DNA of 20,444 nucleotides from Chara braunii. Its lineage: Eukaryota; Streptophyta; Charophyceae; Charales; Characeae. The stretch lies in NCBI GenBank assembly GCA_003427395.1, contig BFEA01000310.1:1032570-1053013 (forward strand), given 5' to 3'. The notes beneath the pieces were generated by a model. It worked only from the letters and a program-made list of their open reading frames with translations. It had not been told where the DNA came from and ran no database searches. The position numbers were made by a program, and so were the translations under genes. The stretch's first letter is position 1; each line of letters opens with the position of its first letter. Below are positions 9,050-17,500 of this stretch, piece by piece.

Positions 9050-9260
9050 ATCAGAGATCACTCTCTCTCCGCACATCCTCTATTATTCCCTACATCTCGA
9101 ACTGTTCCTACTAATTTTGTCAACGATCTCTTACAATTATCACTCCCAGCTATGACCGTCCAGGCAAAGTCTACGGTCACCTCCCATTCATTTCGCTCTC
9201 AAGTCCGCTACCTGGGATCGGCGGCCTAGGAAGATCGTCAAAAACCGAGATGTCATCGCT
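9050..9260 (-). pseudogene. eroded coding segment with a WEVTVDF stretch
   Basis: One minus-strand frame reads NEWEVTVDFAWTVIAGSDN and then CKRSLTKLVGTVRDVGNN, followed by a TGA near 9053. The EVTV beginning is reminiscent of the EVTL/EVTV units at 10553-10955, so it may be another decayed repeat of the same domain, but the match is too short to insist on. It sits between other minus-strand remnants of similar character. Confidence 0.25.
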
Positions 9261-9399
9261 TGCCTCCACACACTCACCCGGCCTCTCTAATCTATTTTTT
9301 TCTTGCCTAAGCTTCAAGGAGGTTATCCTCTAACACCTCGAGTACGTGCAAAACTCCTCTCTCTCTTAGCAGGTATATCCCGACGTGATGTATGCCAGG

Positions 9400-9657
9400 T
9401 CAAGAAAGTACATGATCATAATATAAAAGTGGTTTCTCTCTCATCCGTTGTTCACGACTTGGTATCTGACTACTTTGTACATGAAGGCCTCTTTTCCTGC
9501 TAATCTCACTTAGACCTTCCACAAGTTTCTGGCTCACGTGTTCACGCGGTCCGCTCAATCTTCTTAACTTCGATTTCTTCGCGCTAATTCTTCTTCTGAT
9601 ATCTTCCAACTCATCGCTTCTCATCGCCGAACCTTCTTTTTTAGTCTCACCTAACAT
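9400..9657 (-). pseudogene. eroded charged, probably helical coding segment
   Basis: An 85-codon minus-strand frame is rich in Arg, Lys and Glu, with DELEDIRRRISAKKSKLRR near the start and LVEGLSEISRKRGLHVQ in the middle. It probably forms helices or a coiled coil. It follows the 9651-10097 frame with a 7-bp overlap in another frame, consistent with an indel in one older gene. The EGLSEISRK motif recurs at 8517-8618. Confidence 0.4.
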
Positions 9658-10097
9658 TCTCTCGCCGTTAATTCGAGGGCAACTAACATCCTTATAGTCG
9701 ACACGTTGAAAATGAGGAAAAAAACTTCAAAGTCGTCGTCATCGCTAAAATCATCTATGTCCTCTAAGGTCTTTATGATCTCTCTGCGGTACCGAGTGTG
9801 CGCCTCAAATGTCCTAAGGATTGCCCCGTCCACAATAACTCTGGGTTGCTCTTCCGCTTTCTTAGCTTAGCTCTTTAGAAGCCTCTCTGTCTTACTCGGG
9901 GTTTCATGCCATGATCGAACCGAGGACCCTCTGTCCAATAACGTCGTGCATAATACGAACCTGATTAGGCGGTCGTTTTCAACTCCTACCCAGAGAGCAG
10001 TGTCTCGCACCTCTCTCAGCGCTTTCCGAGTACACTCCGCCTCCTCGATCACTCTCAGTCTTGCCACGTGTTGTACTTGTATCACCACGTAGACCAC
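9651..10097 (-). pseudogene. eroded coding segment, 148 codons with one in-frame TAA
   Basis: From the ATG at 10095-10097 the minus strand reads MVYVVIQVQHVARLRVIEEA through ETPSKTERLLKS to a TAA at 9867-9869. It then continues in the same frame with AKKAEEQPRVIVDGAILRTF and an acidic stretch, LEDIDDFSDDDDFEVFF, to TAG at 9651-9653. The composition on both sides of the stop is that of a real soluble protein, so the TAA is best read as a disabling mutation. I do not recognise the family. It is one of several broken pieces spanning 8266-11035 on this strand. Confidence 0.45.
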
Positions 10098-10337
10098 TGA
10101 TCCTTCTATCTCTCATACCACATGTACATAATACTTGTCGTTGCTATACTGACACGCACTCATCGTCTTTTATCATCGTTCTATCGTCCTATCAGTGTTT
10201 TTGTTTTCCTTTTGCTCTGTCGCTCTGGATGGTTCATTCGGTCGCTATGTGACTCCTAACGATTGTCCTAACTTTGTCTGTTGATGATCTCTCGCTTTCA
10301 CGCCCTGAAAAAACTCAATCCTCCACCTCTTGATAAA

Positions 10338-10559
10338 TTATTTATCTTCCCTTAAGACACTCTCCAACCCTTTCGTCGCTTCTTCTATTCTAAGTAGTTT
10401 ACTCCTGCTCTCGCAGACCCCGTACGCTCGTATACTCTTGCCCAGTTCCTTAACTCACTTTAACACTGGCTCTATAATCTGCTCTCTTACTCTCTTCACC
10501 CGCTCATCTTCTATACTTGGTTTCTCATCTTCCTCTGTCTCCGAAAATCTCCTTACATT
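10338..10559 (-). pseudogene. eroded coding segment, 73 codons with one in-frame TGA
   Basis: One minus-strand frame runs from a TAG at 10560-10562 to a TAA at 10338-10340. It reads NVRRFSETEEDEKPSIED, then ERVKRVREQIIEPVLK, then TGA at 10455-10457, then VKELGKSIRAYGVCESRSK and RIEEATKGLESVLREDK. The Glu/Lys-rich helical composition, maintained across the stop, supports decayed coding sequence. The AAGTGAGT at the stop also resembles a splice donor, so an intron boundary cannot be excluded. Confidence 0.4.
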
Positions 10560-10645
10560 CTAGCGTGCGCTTCCGTTAGCGTCTCGTCCGGAACGATTTT
10601 GACTCGTATAATTCCTTTCACACAGACAGTCACCTCATAGATCAT
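10553..10645 (-). pseudogene. diverged unit related to the 43-codon repeat
   Basis: A minus-strand frame opens with ATG at 10643-10645, reads MIYEVTVCVKGIIRVKIVPD and ETLTEAHARM, and stops at TAA 10553-10555. It shares the pattern EVT...RV...DE.LT with the two 43-codon units next to it, but has an insertion and no DNA-level similarity that I can see. It is best treated as a possible older third unit. Confidence 0.3.
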
Positions 10646-10678
10646 TCATTTCTCGTTTGTATTTTGTTTTAATGCTCC

Positions 10679-11035
10679 TTACCTTTGCTCCCATATCACA
10701 TCTTTAGCGAGCTCCCCACACTCACTGTCCGTAAGATCCTCATAGAAGCTCACCCTCAAAGGAAATTTCAATGTCACCTCATCCCGCGCTAAACGTCTCG
10801 AAACTGTGCGCGTGTAATCCTGTATTACATCCTTAGCGAGCTCCCCACACTCACTGTCCGTTAGATCCTCATCCAAGCTCACTCTCAAAAAGACCTGCAA
10901 TGTCACCTCATCTTGCGCTAAACGTCTCGAAAATGTGCGTGCGTACGACAATCGACGCAAGAAAAACTCACAGATTTTGTGATAAGCAACATGAATTTGA
11001 TTATTGCATCTTTCCATGTCGAGCACAACCAACAT
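10679..11035 (-). pseudogene. coding remnant with a duplicated 43-residue unit
   Basis: A 118-codon minus-strand frame starts MLVVLDMERCNNQIHVAYHK and contains two tandem 43-residue units with the shared core EDLTDSECGELAKDVI preceded by SRRLAxDEVTL. At the DNA level the period is 129 bp (units about 10698-10826 and 10827-10955) and the first ~105 bp are close to 90% identical. An exact codon multiple with the frame preserved suggests the duplication happened while the sequence was coding. The end of the frame coincides with a consensus-like donor, AAAG|GTAAGG at 10682, so this may be an exon. The first third overlaps the plus-strand protease relic and is probably not coding. The family is unknown. 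Confidence 0.4.
10698..10955 (-). repeat. 129-bp tandem duplication (2 copies)
   Basis: TTAGCGAGCTCCCCACACTC recurs at 10704 and 10833 on the plus strand, an exact 129-bp period. Both copies also share AATGTCACCTCATC and GCGCTAAACGTCTCGAAA. Identity falls at the outer end of each unit. Confidence 0.9.
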
Positions 11036-11529
11036 TGGACACTAGCAGTGGCAGACCTGAGGCATATGATATTTGAGTAGTACGATTCGCTGACGGCAGC
11101 CGTGGAACTCGCAAAGAACGTGACAGGGGGGTTGGCAAAATTTTTGTACATGGGATCGATCGAACTAGGTTGAAACCTAAAAACTTCAACCATCGATGGG
11201 TAGTGGAAGCCATTCCAAAGCAGCGCGACTTCAACGAATGCGATGTGTTTATGCTCACATATGCATCACTATTGGCGATAGGGTTTCTGCCACTATTCAC
11301 CTTGACATGAGATGGCACTAAGAGACTACGATGTTGGATAGCTTTCGATGTAACTGTTGTGGAGTAGACACATGAGTCGGTTACAATAGTCGTCCAAGCA
11401 TATGAGAGGACCATGCAGTGAGCACAAGCAAAAGTGAAAATGAGAGAAGATGAGCTCGCAAGAGTATTCATGATTAATGATGCGGTCGACAAAAAAGGTA
11501 ATTGGTCGTGCAAAGCAGACGTCTTATGA
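10922..11529 (+). pseudogene. broken Ulp1/C48 SUMO-protease-like domain, probable mobile-element relic
   Basis: The plus strand carries the signature of a C48 cysteine peptidase in two frames. The first reads NQHWTLAVADLRHMIFE, a TAG at 11078-11080, then YDSL: the family's HW.L.V.D......YDSL block, with His at 11033 and Asp at 11054. After a frame change, probably near the G run at about 11125-11131, it reads WVVEAIPKQRDFNECDVF and MLTYASLLAIG, the family's P.Q...N.C.VF.L.YA block, with Gln at 11221 and the nucleophile Cys at 11239. The usual DCG is EC-D here. Further stops follow at 11308 (TGA), 11365 (TAG) and 11419 (TGA), while the tail remains protein-like to 11529. Ulp1-type proteases cleave SUMO or precursor proteins and are commonly captured by plant and algal DNA transposons (established). 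That this copy came from such an element is inference. It is clearly non-functional. Confidence 0.75.
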
Positions 11530-11593
11530 AAAAAATGATTAATGTAGGAATGATTTATAGAGGCAAGAAATGAGTATGTGACAAACACTTACA

Positions 11594-11750
11594 CCTTATT
11601 CCCAACCCCCTTTCCCCCTTTCCCCCAATTCATTACCCCTTACCCCTTACTCCTTACCCCATACCTCATACCCCTTACCCCCTACCCCTTACCCCTTACC
11701 CCTTACCCCATACTCCTTACCCCTTGACCCCTGACCCCTTACCCCCCTTG
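11594..11750. repeat. CCCCTTA heptamer array (G-rich on the minus strand)
   Basis: About 160 bp of imperfect CCCCTTA units, with variants CCCCATA, CCCCCTA, CTCCTTA and CCCCTGA. The minus strand is (TAAGGGG)n and has many four-G runs at 3-base spacing, a strong G-quadruplex pattern. The unit resembles but does not equal plant or algal telomere repeats (C-strand CCCTAAA or CCCTAAAA), because the order here is TTA rather than TAA. Confidence 0.92.
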
Positions 11751-11786
11751 TGATATCATAAATAATTCGCAAATGAAGACAATTCA

Positions 11787-12228
11787 GGCAAAAAAATCGA
11801 CTTTCATTTTCATTCAAAAAAATAAAAGATGCCTGTTTTGACGAAATCGTAGTTCAATGGACCCTGACCCCGTGGGGCACTCTTGGTACCAACTGCCAAC
11901 CTGCTGAGATAGTTGGCCTGCTTCCCCGGTTGGGTATTGGTAGGGTCGTTGCCCATTACGGGTGTGCGTGTCTGTGTGTGAGTTATCTATGGTGTGTGGG
12001 AGAGTGTTGGCCATCGACACTTTTGTTACTTGGTGGGGGAGTGGGAAGTAAATAGGAGGCACAACTACTTGCAAAATGCTCGGTCTTTGCCTTTGCCGGC
12101 CTACTCCATGTCCACCGCGTATTAGTGAGGGGGGTCATGTATAGGCCTAGGAGTAGTGGTAAAACTGCCATTTCGTCAAAATGGACATTTTTTATTTTTC
12201 GAACGAAATTGAAACTGAGTTTTTTGGC
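11787..12228. mobile_element. possible foldback/MITE-like element, long inverted arms
   Basis: The left arm (about 11787-11847, containing CAAAAAAATCGACTTTCATT and ending TTTTGACGAAAT) is the diverged reverse complement of the right arm (12168-12228, ATTTCGTCAAAATGGAC through GAGTTTTTTGGC). The arms are about 60 bp with visible mismatches and an indel. The inner ~320 bp is GC-richer and has no supported gene. No target-site duplication is obvious (flanks TTCA and AAGC). Together with a third arm at 12267-12312 it may be a nested or rearranged element. Confidence 0.5.
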
Positions 12229-12312
12229 AAGCTAAGTCCACATACATCCAGGGGGTCCCGTTTTCGGCCAAAAAACTCGGTTTCAATTTTGTTTAAACAA
12301 TAAAAAATGTCC
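12183..12312. repeat. 46-bp inverted repeat with 38-nt loop
   Basis: The arm at 12183-12228 (GGACATTTTTTATT ... GAGTTTTTTGGC) and the arm at 12267-12312 (GCCAAAAAACTCGG ... AATAAAAAATGTCC) are reverse complements at about 41 of 46 positions. The 38-nt spacer would form the loop of a long hairpin. A T19 run follows directly at 12313-12331. This outer arm is better conserved than the arm at 11787-11847. Confidence 0.9.
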
Positions 12313-12439
12313 TTTTTTTTTTTTTTTTTTTGTTGAAAAGGCTAATTCTCTGAAGCCCAACCAATTCAATTACCTGTCAAATATGGACAGGACAGCCTTT
12401 CAGGCCTTTTTTACTGTCATTTTATTGTCATTATAGTAT

Positions 12440-12455
12440 TACGGGGAACCCCGTA
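12440..12455. repeat. short perfect hairpin TACGGGG-AA-CCCCGTA
   Basis: Seven-base perfect inverted repeat with a two-base centre, just before the 99-bp duplication. It may mark the edge of the same element; no function is claimed. Confidence 0.6.
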
Positions 12456-12504
12456 GCGGCCACATCCGTGCTCAAGCCTCCAACGTGGGAACATGCGGGA
12501 GCTG

Positions 12505-12702
12505 CACCCACCAGCAGGTGCGATACCTGCTACAGCAGGTGGGCGATACCGGCCAGGGGTCAGCCGGTAGCATCAGGACCGAGCTTCTTCGATGGGCCAG
12601 TCACACCCACCAGCAGGTGCGATACCTGCTACAGCAGGTGGGCGATACCGGCCAGGGGTCAGCCGGTAGCATCAGGACCGAGCTTCTTCGATGGGCTAGT
12701 CA
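12505..12702. repeat. 99-bp tandem duplication, near perfect
   Basis: Two 99-bp units start CACCCACCAGCAGGTGCGAT at 12505 and 12604 and differ at a single position (C versus T near the end). Each unit holds a hairpin, AGCAGGT-GCGAT-ACCTGCT, and repeated CAGCAGGT. Ninety-nine is a codon multiple, and the open plus frames simply repeat a 33-residue unit (for example TGQGSAGSIRTELLRWAS), but stem-loop DNA this symmetric is open in several frames. The near identity indicates a very recent event. Confidence 0.95.
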
Positions 12703-12819
12703 CTGTGCCTCCCCTCCGGTCCCCTCCCCCAATGAACATCAGCAGTCTCTGCTCAATGCCACTCGGGGGGACCAACGGCATATCTCTAGGTGGCGGTCGC
12801 CAAGCTTGCCCAGGAAGGT

Positions 12820-12880
12820 GCATGAGGCCAATGGGGATTGAACCCAAGACCTCCCGAAAAGGCAGTTATGAGTAGGTAGT
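12820..12880 (-). other. tRNA-like T-arm/B-box, possible SINE head
   Basis: On the minus strand, GGTCTTGGGTTCAATCCCCA matches a tRNA T-arm: loop TTCAATC with at least four paired stem bases, and a perfect pol III B-box, GGTTCAATCCC. I could not find a convincing A-box 30-40 bp upstream or a cloverleaf, so this is not a tRNA gene. It could be the head of a minus-strand tRNA-derived SINE whose body runs through the 99-bp duplication towards the T19 (minus A19) run at 12313-12331, but that span of about 560 bp is long for a SINE. Confidence 0.35.
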
Positions 12881-12952
12881 GAAAGGTGAAATTCAGAGAA
12901 GAAAAAAAAGGGAAAAGTAAATAAAAAGAGGATGCTTGTACTCACCCTCTAT

Positions 12953-13398
12953 GGGCCTCGTTCGACACCACAAGAGAACCCTAAAATCTCAAGTGCACCC
13001 TCATTGCAAAATAGTGATTAATTAGGACTACAGTTTTTCTGGGTTCCATCTGCGCTAGACAAAACACTTGAAAGTGCCGCAATTGTAACGGAAGAGGCGT
13101 CTGCAACCCCTTGCCCTTCAACCCCTGGCGCTTCGTTTCAGGAGTGCACAAGATCCTCTGATCTGGGCAGCCCCAAGGGTCCGACACTTGAACTCAAGGT
13201 ATCTCCAAGAGCACCTTGAGCTTAAGTGCGATTTTGCCCCGGCCGCACTTGAGTTTCAAGGGCATGCACTATAGAGCCTGGATGTGAAAACGCACTAGAG
13301 AGCCTGGATGTGAAAACAAACCGGTGCCCTCATTAGGAAGGGGTGCAACGAATATTTTCGCTCCAACACTTGAGTTCAAGTGGTGTCGAACGAGGCCC
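12953..13398. mobile_element. MITE-like element, 19-bp perfect TIRs
   Basis: GGGCCTCGTTCGACACCAC at 12953-12971 is the exact reverse complement of GTGGTGTCGAACGAGGCCC at 13380-13398, bounding a 446-bp element. There is no transposase frame inside. The TIR start GGGCCT.GTT is reminiscent of Tourist/PIF-Harbinger-type MITEs (general knowledge), but the expected 3-bp TWA target duplication is not visible, so the superfamily is unsettled. The interior holds at least six copies of a near-palindromic CACTTGARYTCAAG-type motif and a 26-bp direct repeat. Confidence 0.7.
13266..13317. repeat. 26-bp tandem direct repeat inside the MITE-like element
   Basis: GCACTATAGAGCCTGGATGT and its partner GCACTAGAGAGCCTGGATGT (each followed by GAAAAC) occur head to tail at 13266 and 13292 with one difference. 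Confidence 0.9.
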
Positions 13399-13399
13399 G

Positions 13400-13800
13400 A
13401 TAGACTCAGCTCTGAACGTTATTGTGGTAGTGTGCATCCACATCCGGCCGTAATTACAATCAGATACATTTCGAAAAGTGCTACTGTGAGTAGGCTCCAG
13501 AAGGGAAACACCCAGCGTGTGTGGCTCTATGGCTAGGAATCAGACACGGCGCGACAGAGGAGGCACAGAGAGAGCAACCAACAGCGCACTGGAGCACTTC
13601 GCGCATGGACAGAGAGGATTCGCGGGAGAAACCGCCGGAGAGACGAGATCGAGCTCAGAGCACAACATCTTACCGCCAGCGTCAGCGCAACCATCCGCTA
13701 ACAGGAAGGAGAACTCACTCGAGCGAGGACGTTGGGCGGTCAGACAGGGGGAGAGGGAGAAATAGCCAGCCGGACACCGACCGCCTGGCAAAAGAGTTTG
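13400..13800. other. upstream spacer, no supported gene
   Basis: Between the MITE-like element and the TG/AG microsatellites the sequence is purine-rich and open in several frames with Arg/Glu/Ser-rich translations. None has protein-like character or a recognised motif. It may be distal upstream sequence of the gene at 14583. Confidence 0.5.
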
Positions 13801-13825
13801 CGTGTGAGAGAGAGGAAGAGTGTGA

Positions 13826-13829
<4 letters not shown>

Positions 13830-13902
<73 letters not shown>
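13830..13902. repeat. (TG)n(AG)n compound microsatellite
   Basis: About 25 TG units (13830-13880) switch directly to about 11 AG units (13881-13902). It is the first of three AG-containing tracts upstream of the gene at 14583. Confidence 0.96.
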
Positions 13903-13903
<1 letters not shown>

Positions 13904-14002
13904 TTTGGCGGTAAGCGGAAGGGAGCGCGCCCTGAACCCAGGCTGCAGCAGTGGGAACACTGGGAAGAAAGAAAGGAGCACCGGAGACATCGCGAAATAG
14001 AC

Positions 14003-14006
<4 letters not shown>

Positions 14007-14091
<85 letters not shown>
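14007..14091. repeat. (AC)n(AG)n compound microsatellite
   Basis: About 16 AC units followed directly by about 26 AG units. It has the same dinucleotide-switch architecture as 13830-13902. Confidence 0.96.
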
Positions 14092-14094
<3 letters not shown>

Positions 14095-14148
14095 CTGGTT
14101 TGCGGGGGCGAGGCCGCGAGGGGGAAGGGAGAGAGAGAGAGAAGAGTG

Positions 14149-14153
<5 letters not shown>

Positions 14154-14205
<52 letters not shown>
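14154..14205. repeat. (AG)n microsatellite
   Basis: About 25 AG units, followed by ATTGGGCGGTGAGCGGAAGG. That flank is a near copy of ATTTGGCGGTAAGCGGAAGG after the first AG tract (13902), so microsatellite and flank were duplicated together. Confidence 0.95.
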
Positions 14206-14208
<3 letters not shown>

Positions 14209-14582
14209 GGCGGTGAGCGGAAGGGAGCTTGATCTGAACGTCTACTTCAGAGTGACGGAATGGAGGAGGGATAGGGAAGCATATCCACCACCCGGTAAAT
14301 GGCACCACAGCGTAAGAACGCGCACTATAAGTCGGGGTTGATCGATTCCGGAAGATGCTTCGATAGACTCTTAAATAATGGGTAAGTTGCAAAAATTGGG
14401 CGTTCGGGGTGGGTTAGATTGGCCAGTGAAATTAACTAAGGTATAATCGGACAGTTTCTGATAGACTGTGGAATTCACGAGGCAAGTCGGCCAAGAGAGT
14501 TGTTTGTACACTCGACCTACCTTCTTCCCCCGAATACAACGTACGGTCATTATAGCTGTATCTAGACTGGTATACCGCCGAC
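14206..14582 (+). promoter_or_regulatory. presumed 5' region of the gene at 14583
   Basis: About 380 bp separates the last AG tract from the gene's first ATG. An in-frame TAG lies at 14553-14555, 27 bp before the ATG. The only TATA-like strings are weak (GGTATAATCGG near 14440, ATTATAGCTG near 14550), so no core promoter can be named. The long GA/CT tracts just upstream are of a kind that can act as promoter-proximal elements in plants; that role here is inference. Confidence 0.25.
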
Positions 14583-17500
14583 ATGGTTTACTCGTTGTCG
14601 CCGCAAAGCCGATATAGCATGAGGTTGTTGGGTTGGTTTGAGGAAAAGGGGAATGCTTTCTTGTGCGCGGCTGTATCGTTGGTTGCCTTGGAGTTGGACT
14701 CTTTGGGATCAGGCCTGTCCCCCAAATTTTTCCGGTCTGCCCTAGTTCTCGCTGTTGTTATGGCTGCCTCCAGGTTTGTGGTTTACGTCGAGTCTACGTG
14801 CTTGGCTGGTATGTCCTGCGCTCGGATTCGATCTCGGGGCCTTCCGGAAATTCAGCCTCCCCTCTCTTTTGATGAACGAATCTTAGAAGGTCGAGTGATA
14901 GTGCGACGCGGTGTATTTCGGTTCTGCACGCTTCTGCGAGTTGTTGCGTATATCGTCGAGATTGTTTTCATCTCCCCTTATAGAATCGGTTCGGATTTCG
15001 ATTACCGCGTTTCTGACGGGAACAGGATGGCGGACGATGTCCAAGAATTCCATGGTGTTGTCTTCCTAACGGTAGCCGCCCACCTCTTTTACACCACACT
15101 TCAGTTCATTGTGCCTTACTTAATGGCTTTCCGCGCAGGAGAGCGAGCAATGATTCAGCGAATAGATGCCTCTGGTAACGTTTCGGAATCTCGTCGGAGT
15201 GGAGGTCCATTTTGGGAGCGGCTATGGAGGAATCAGAGAGAGATGGAGTTTGCGGTAATTTACGAGCGCCACCTCCGTGAGCACCCCGACTTCACCGCGG
15301 AGGACGTAAAGAATAATGTCGACACATGCGGCTTGCGGGCGTACTGGTTTCACGACTATCGCCGACTGCTGCAAATGGTTCTGCTCAACTTACCTTCTTT
15401 GTCTGTCAAGTGCTGTGGATGGAGCCCGGAAGATCCGCTTTGGCAGGACCGAGGGAAGCTGACAATGGCATTGGAGGCTCTCCATGAGCTCTCCGGGATC
15501 CGGAATACTGACGTCGGGCCTGAGATGGCAGACGTCCTTCAGGATATACCCCAGGCAAGCCGCTTCTCCCTCGATGTGGACGTCGGGCGAGACCTCCTCA
15601 CATCAAGCGCGGATCAGGTTCTGCGAGGGGTGCTTCGGTCTGCAACGAACGCCGTAGGTGTTAAAGAGGTCCGTCTCGCTGCGTCCATCGTCGATCGGCT
15701 GGCTTTGGGCCGTGCGGTGCTCCCTTGGCAGCCCTGGCGAGACCAGCAAGATGCGGATCAGGACAGGTATAACCTTTATGCTTATAATCATGTCTTCGCG
15801 GGGTTGCTGTTAGAGGACCTGGTGGATCTAGTGGATGGGTGTGAAGGCAACCACGGGACTAGCGCCAACACAGTGGCTGCCGCAGAGGATGGAAAGCAAG
15901 AGGTGGAAGGGAAGCTTCGTCTCCAAGAGACGGCTCTGTCTGCCATCTGTTCCTTTGCACATGCTGCCAGCGAGCTGCATGCACACAGAGGCTGGCTTAG
16001 GAAGGAGCCTGATGTACCCAGCTGCAGATTTTGTAATGCTTTCACCTCGCTTGGGCCTGGGGATTGGCCTTTGGAGACGCCCGTACCTGACTTCACCAAT
16101 CCGGAGATAAGAAGGTTCATTGATACCATAGTGGAGGCGTTGAACCGGCCCCCCCTTGCCGGGAGGCTCCTCCTCAACTTCTTGAAAGTAGGGAAGCGGA
16201 AGCCATCCTTCCAGAAGCTGCTGGCGGACTCCATTCGGATCTTAGCCTACCTGTTGTGCCCGAGGATGGTCTACTGGCATAGCTTCGAAATGAGGCTGAA
16301 GGAGTTTCCGGACCCGCTGTGCTCCATGGATAAGCTACCAGATTCATCCAAGGTAGAGGCTGCTCTGCGGGGGTTGGTGCGCGACTGCTGCGAAAAGAAA
16401 CACAAGGCATGTCTCTCCGCTTTCTCCACGCTCCACCTAGCCAAGATCTTCATCTGTCAGAATGTTCGAGACATGGATTGCAATGTTGCAGGTGTCCTGC
16501 TCCGATGTCTCAGGTATTGCCGTCGAGTGAGTGGCAGCAGAGAGATTGAGTGGTTTGCCTGCGAGGTTTTGGACACCCTGCGCGACCTCATCGCCACTTC
16601 TTCGCCCTCAGATAAGAGGGTCATATGTAACGCAATCGCCAGCCCATATAAAGAGTGGGGATGGCACTTTCTCCTGAAGATCGAAGATACCAAGTTGGAG
16701 AATCATCGATCAAGGGGCCTTCCCAACCCTGATATCACTCCTGTCATCCAGGATACGAATCCGAGTTCTGATAACAACACAGGGACTTGGTTTCCTTTCC
16801 AGCAGAGATGTGACGCATCCGCCGTTGGACTCGCTGCAGATGTACTCGAGGAGTTGACGAACGACCAGTATTTGGCAAGCAGAATAATGGCTATCGTTTT
16901 TGAGGCACGTTCCAGGGTGCCTGGCTGGAATTGCAAAGAACGTCAGGACTCAGTCGGGACAAGTATGGAAACCGTTGAACAGGCTAACTCCCAGACGGAC
17001 GGCGAAAGGTCCGTCACGGTGAGGGAGAGACCCTTGCCTGGGGACACGCCCAACGCAGATGACCGGAATCCAGTCAGCACATCCATCCAGAGAGCGGAAG
17101 AGGCAAGTGTCAAGATGGCAAGCGGAAGCTCTGTGAGAGAAACACCCTCCTCGACTGAACACTCGCTCCAAGAAGATAGCCGGATTTCTGCGAGCAGGGC
17201 TACGGACATAGCTGCAGAGGCAAGTTCGGAGATGAAAAGCAGAAGCTCCGGGAGCAGGGCACCCTTGCCTGAGCAATTGTTCGATGAAGATCACTGCAGT
17301 TCGGAGAGGAATTCAGCGATCAAAACTACAGAAATAGAGGAACTGGCAAGCTCAGAGATGGAAGGAGGAAGCTCCGTAAGTGACGCGCCCTTGACCGAAG
17401 AGTATCGACGGGATTTGTTAGTCACAGCTAGGGAAATAATCGAACAGGCACGTTCCAAGATGGGAGGGGATAGCCTCGCGAGCGACACGCCCTTGCCGGA

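Noticed and set aside
11001-11588. 195-codon minus-strand open frame
   Set aside because: It lies antisense to the C48 peptidase relic, whose plus-strand motifs are specific; the minus frame is a shadow with Ser/Thr-rich composition.
11594-11750. Telomere or interstitial telomere repeat
   Set aside because: The unit is CCCCTTA, not CCCTAA, CCCTAAA or CCCTAAAA; the base order differs, so it is kept only as a G-rich minisatellite.
12820-12880. Functional tRNA gene on the minus strand
   Set aside because: Only the T-arm/B-box fits; no A-box, anticodon arm or acceptor stem could be assembled around it.
13715-14392. 225-codon minus-strand open frame
   Set aside because: Ser-Leu and His-Thr runs encoded by CT and GT microsatellites.
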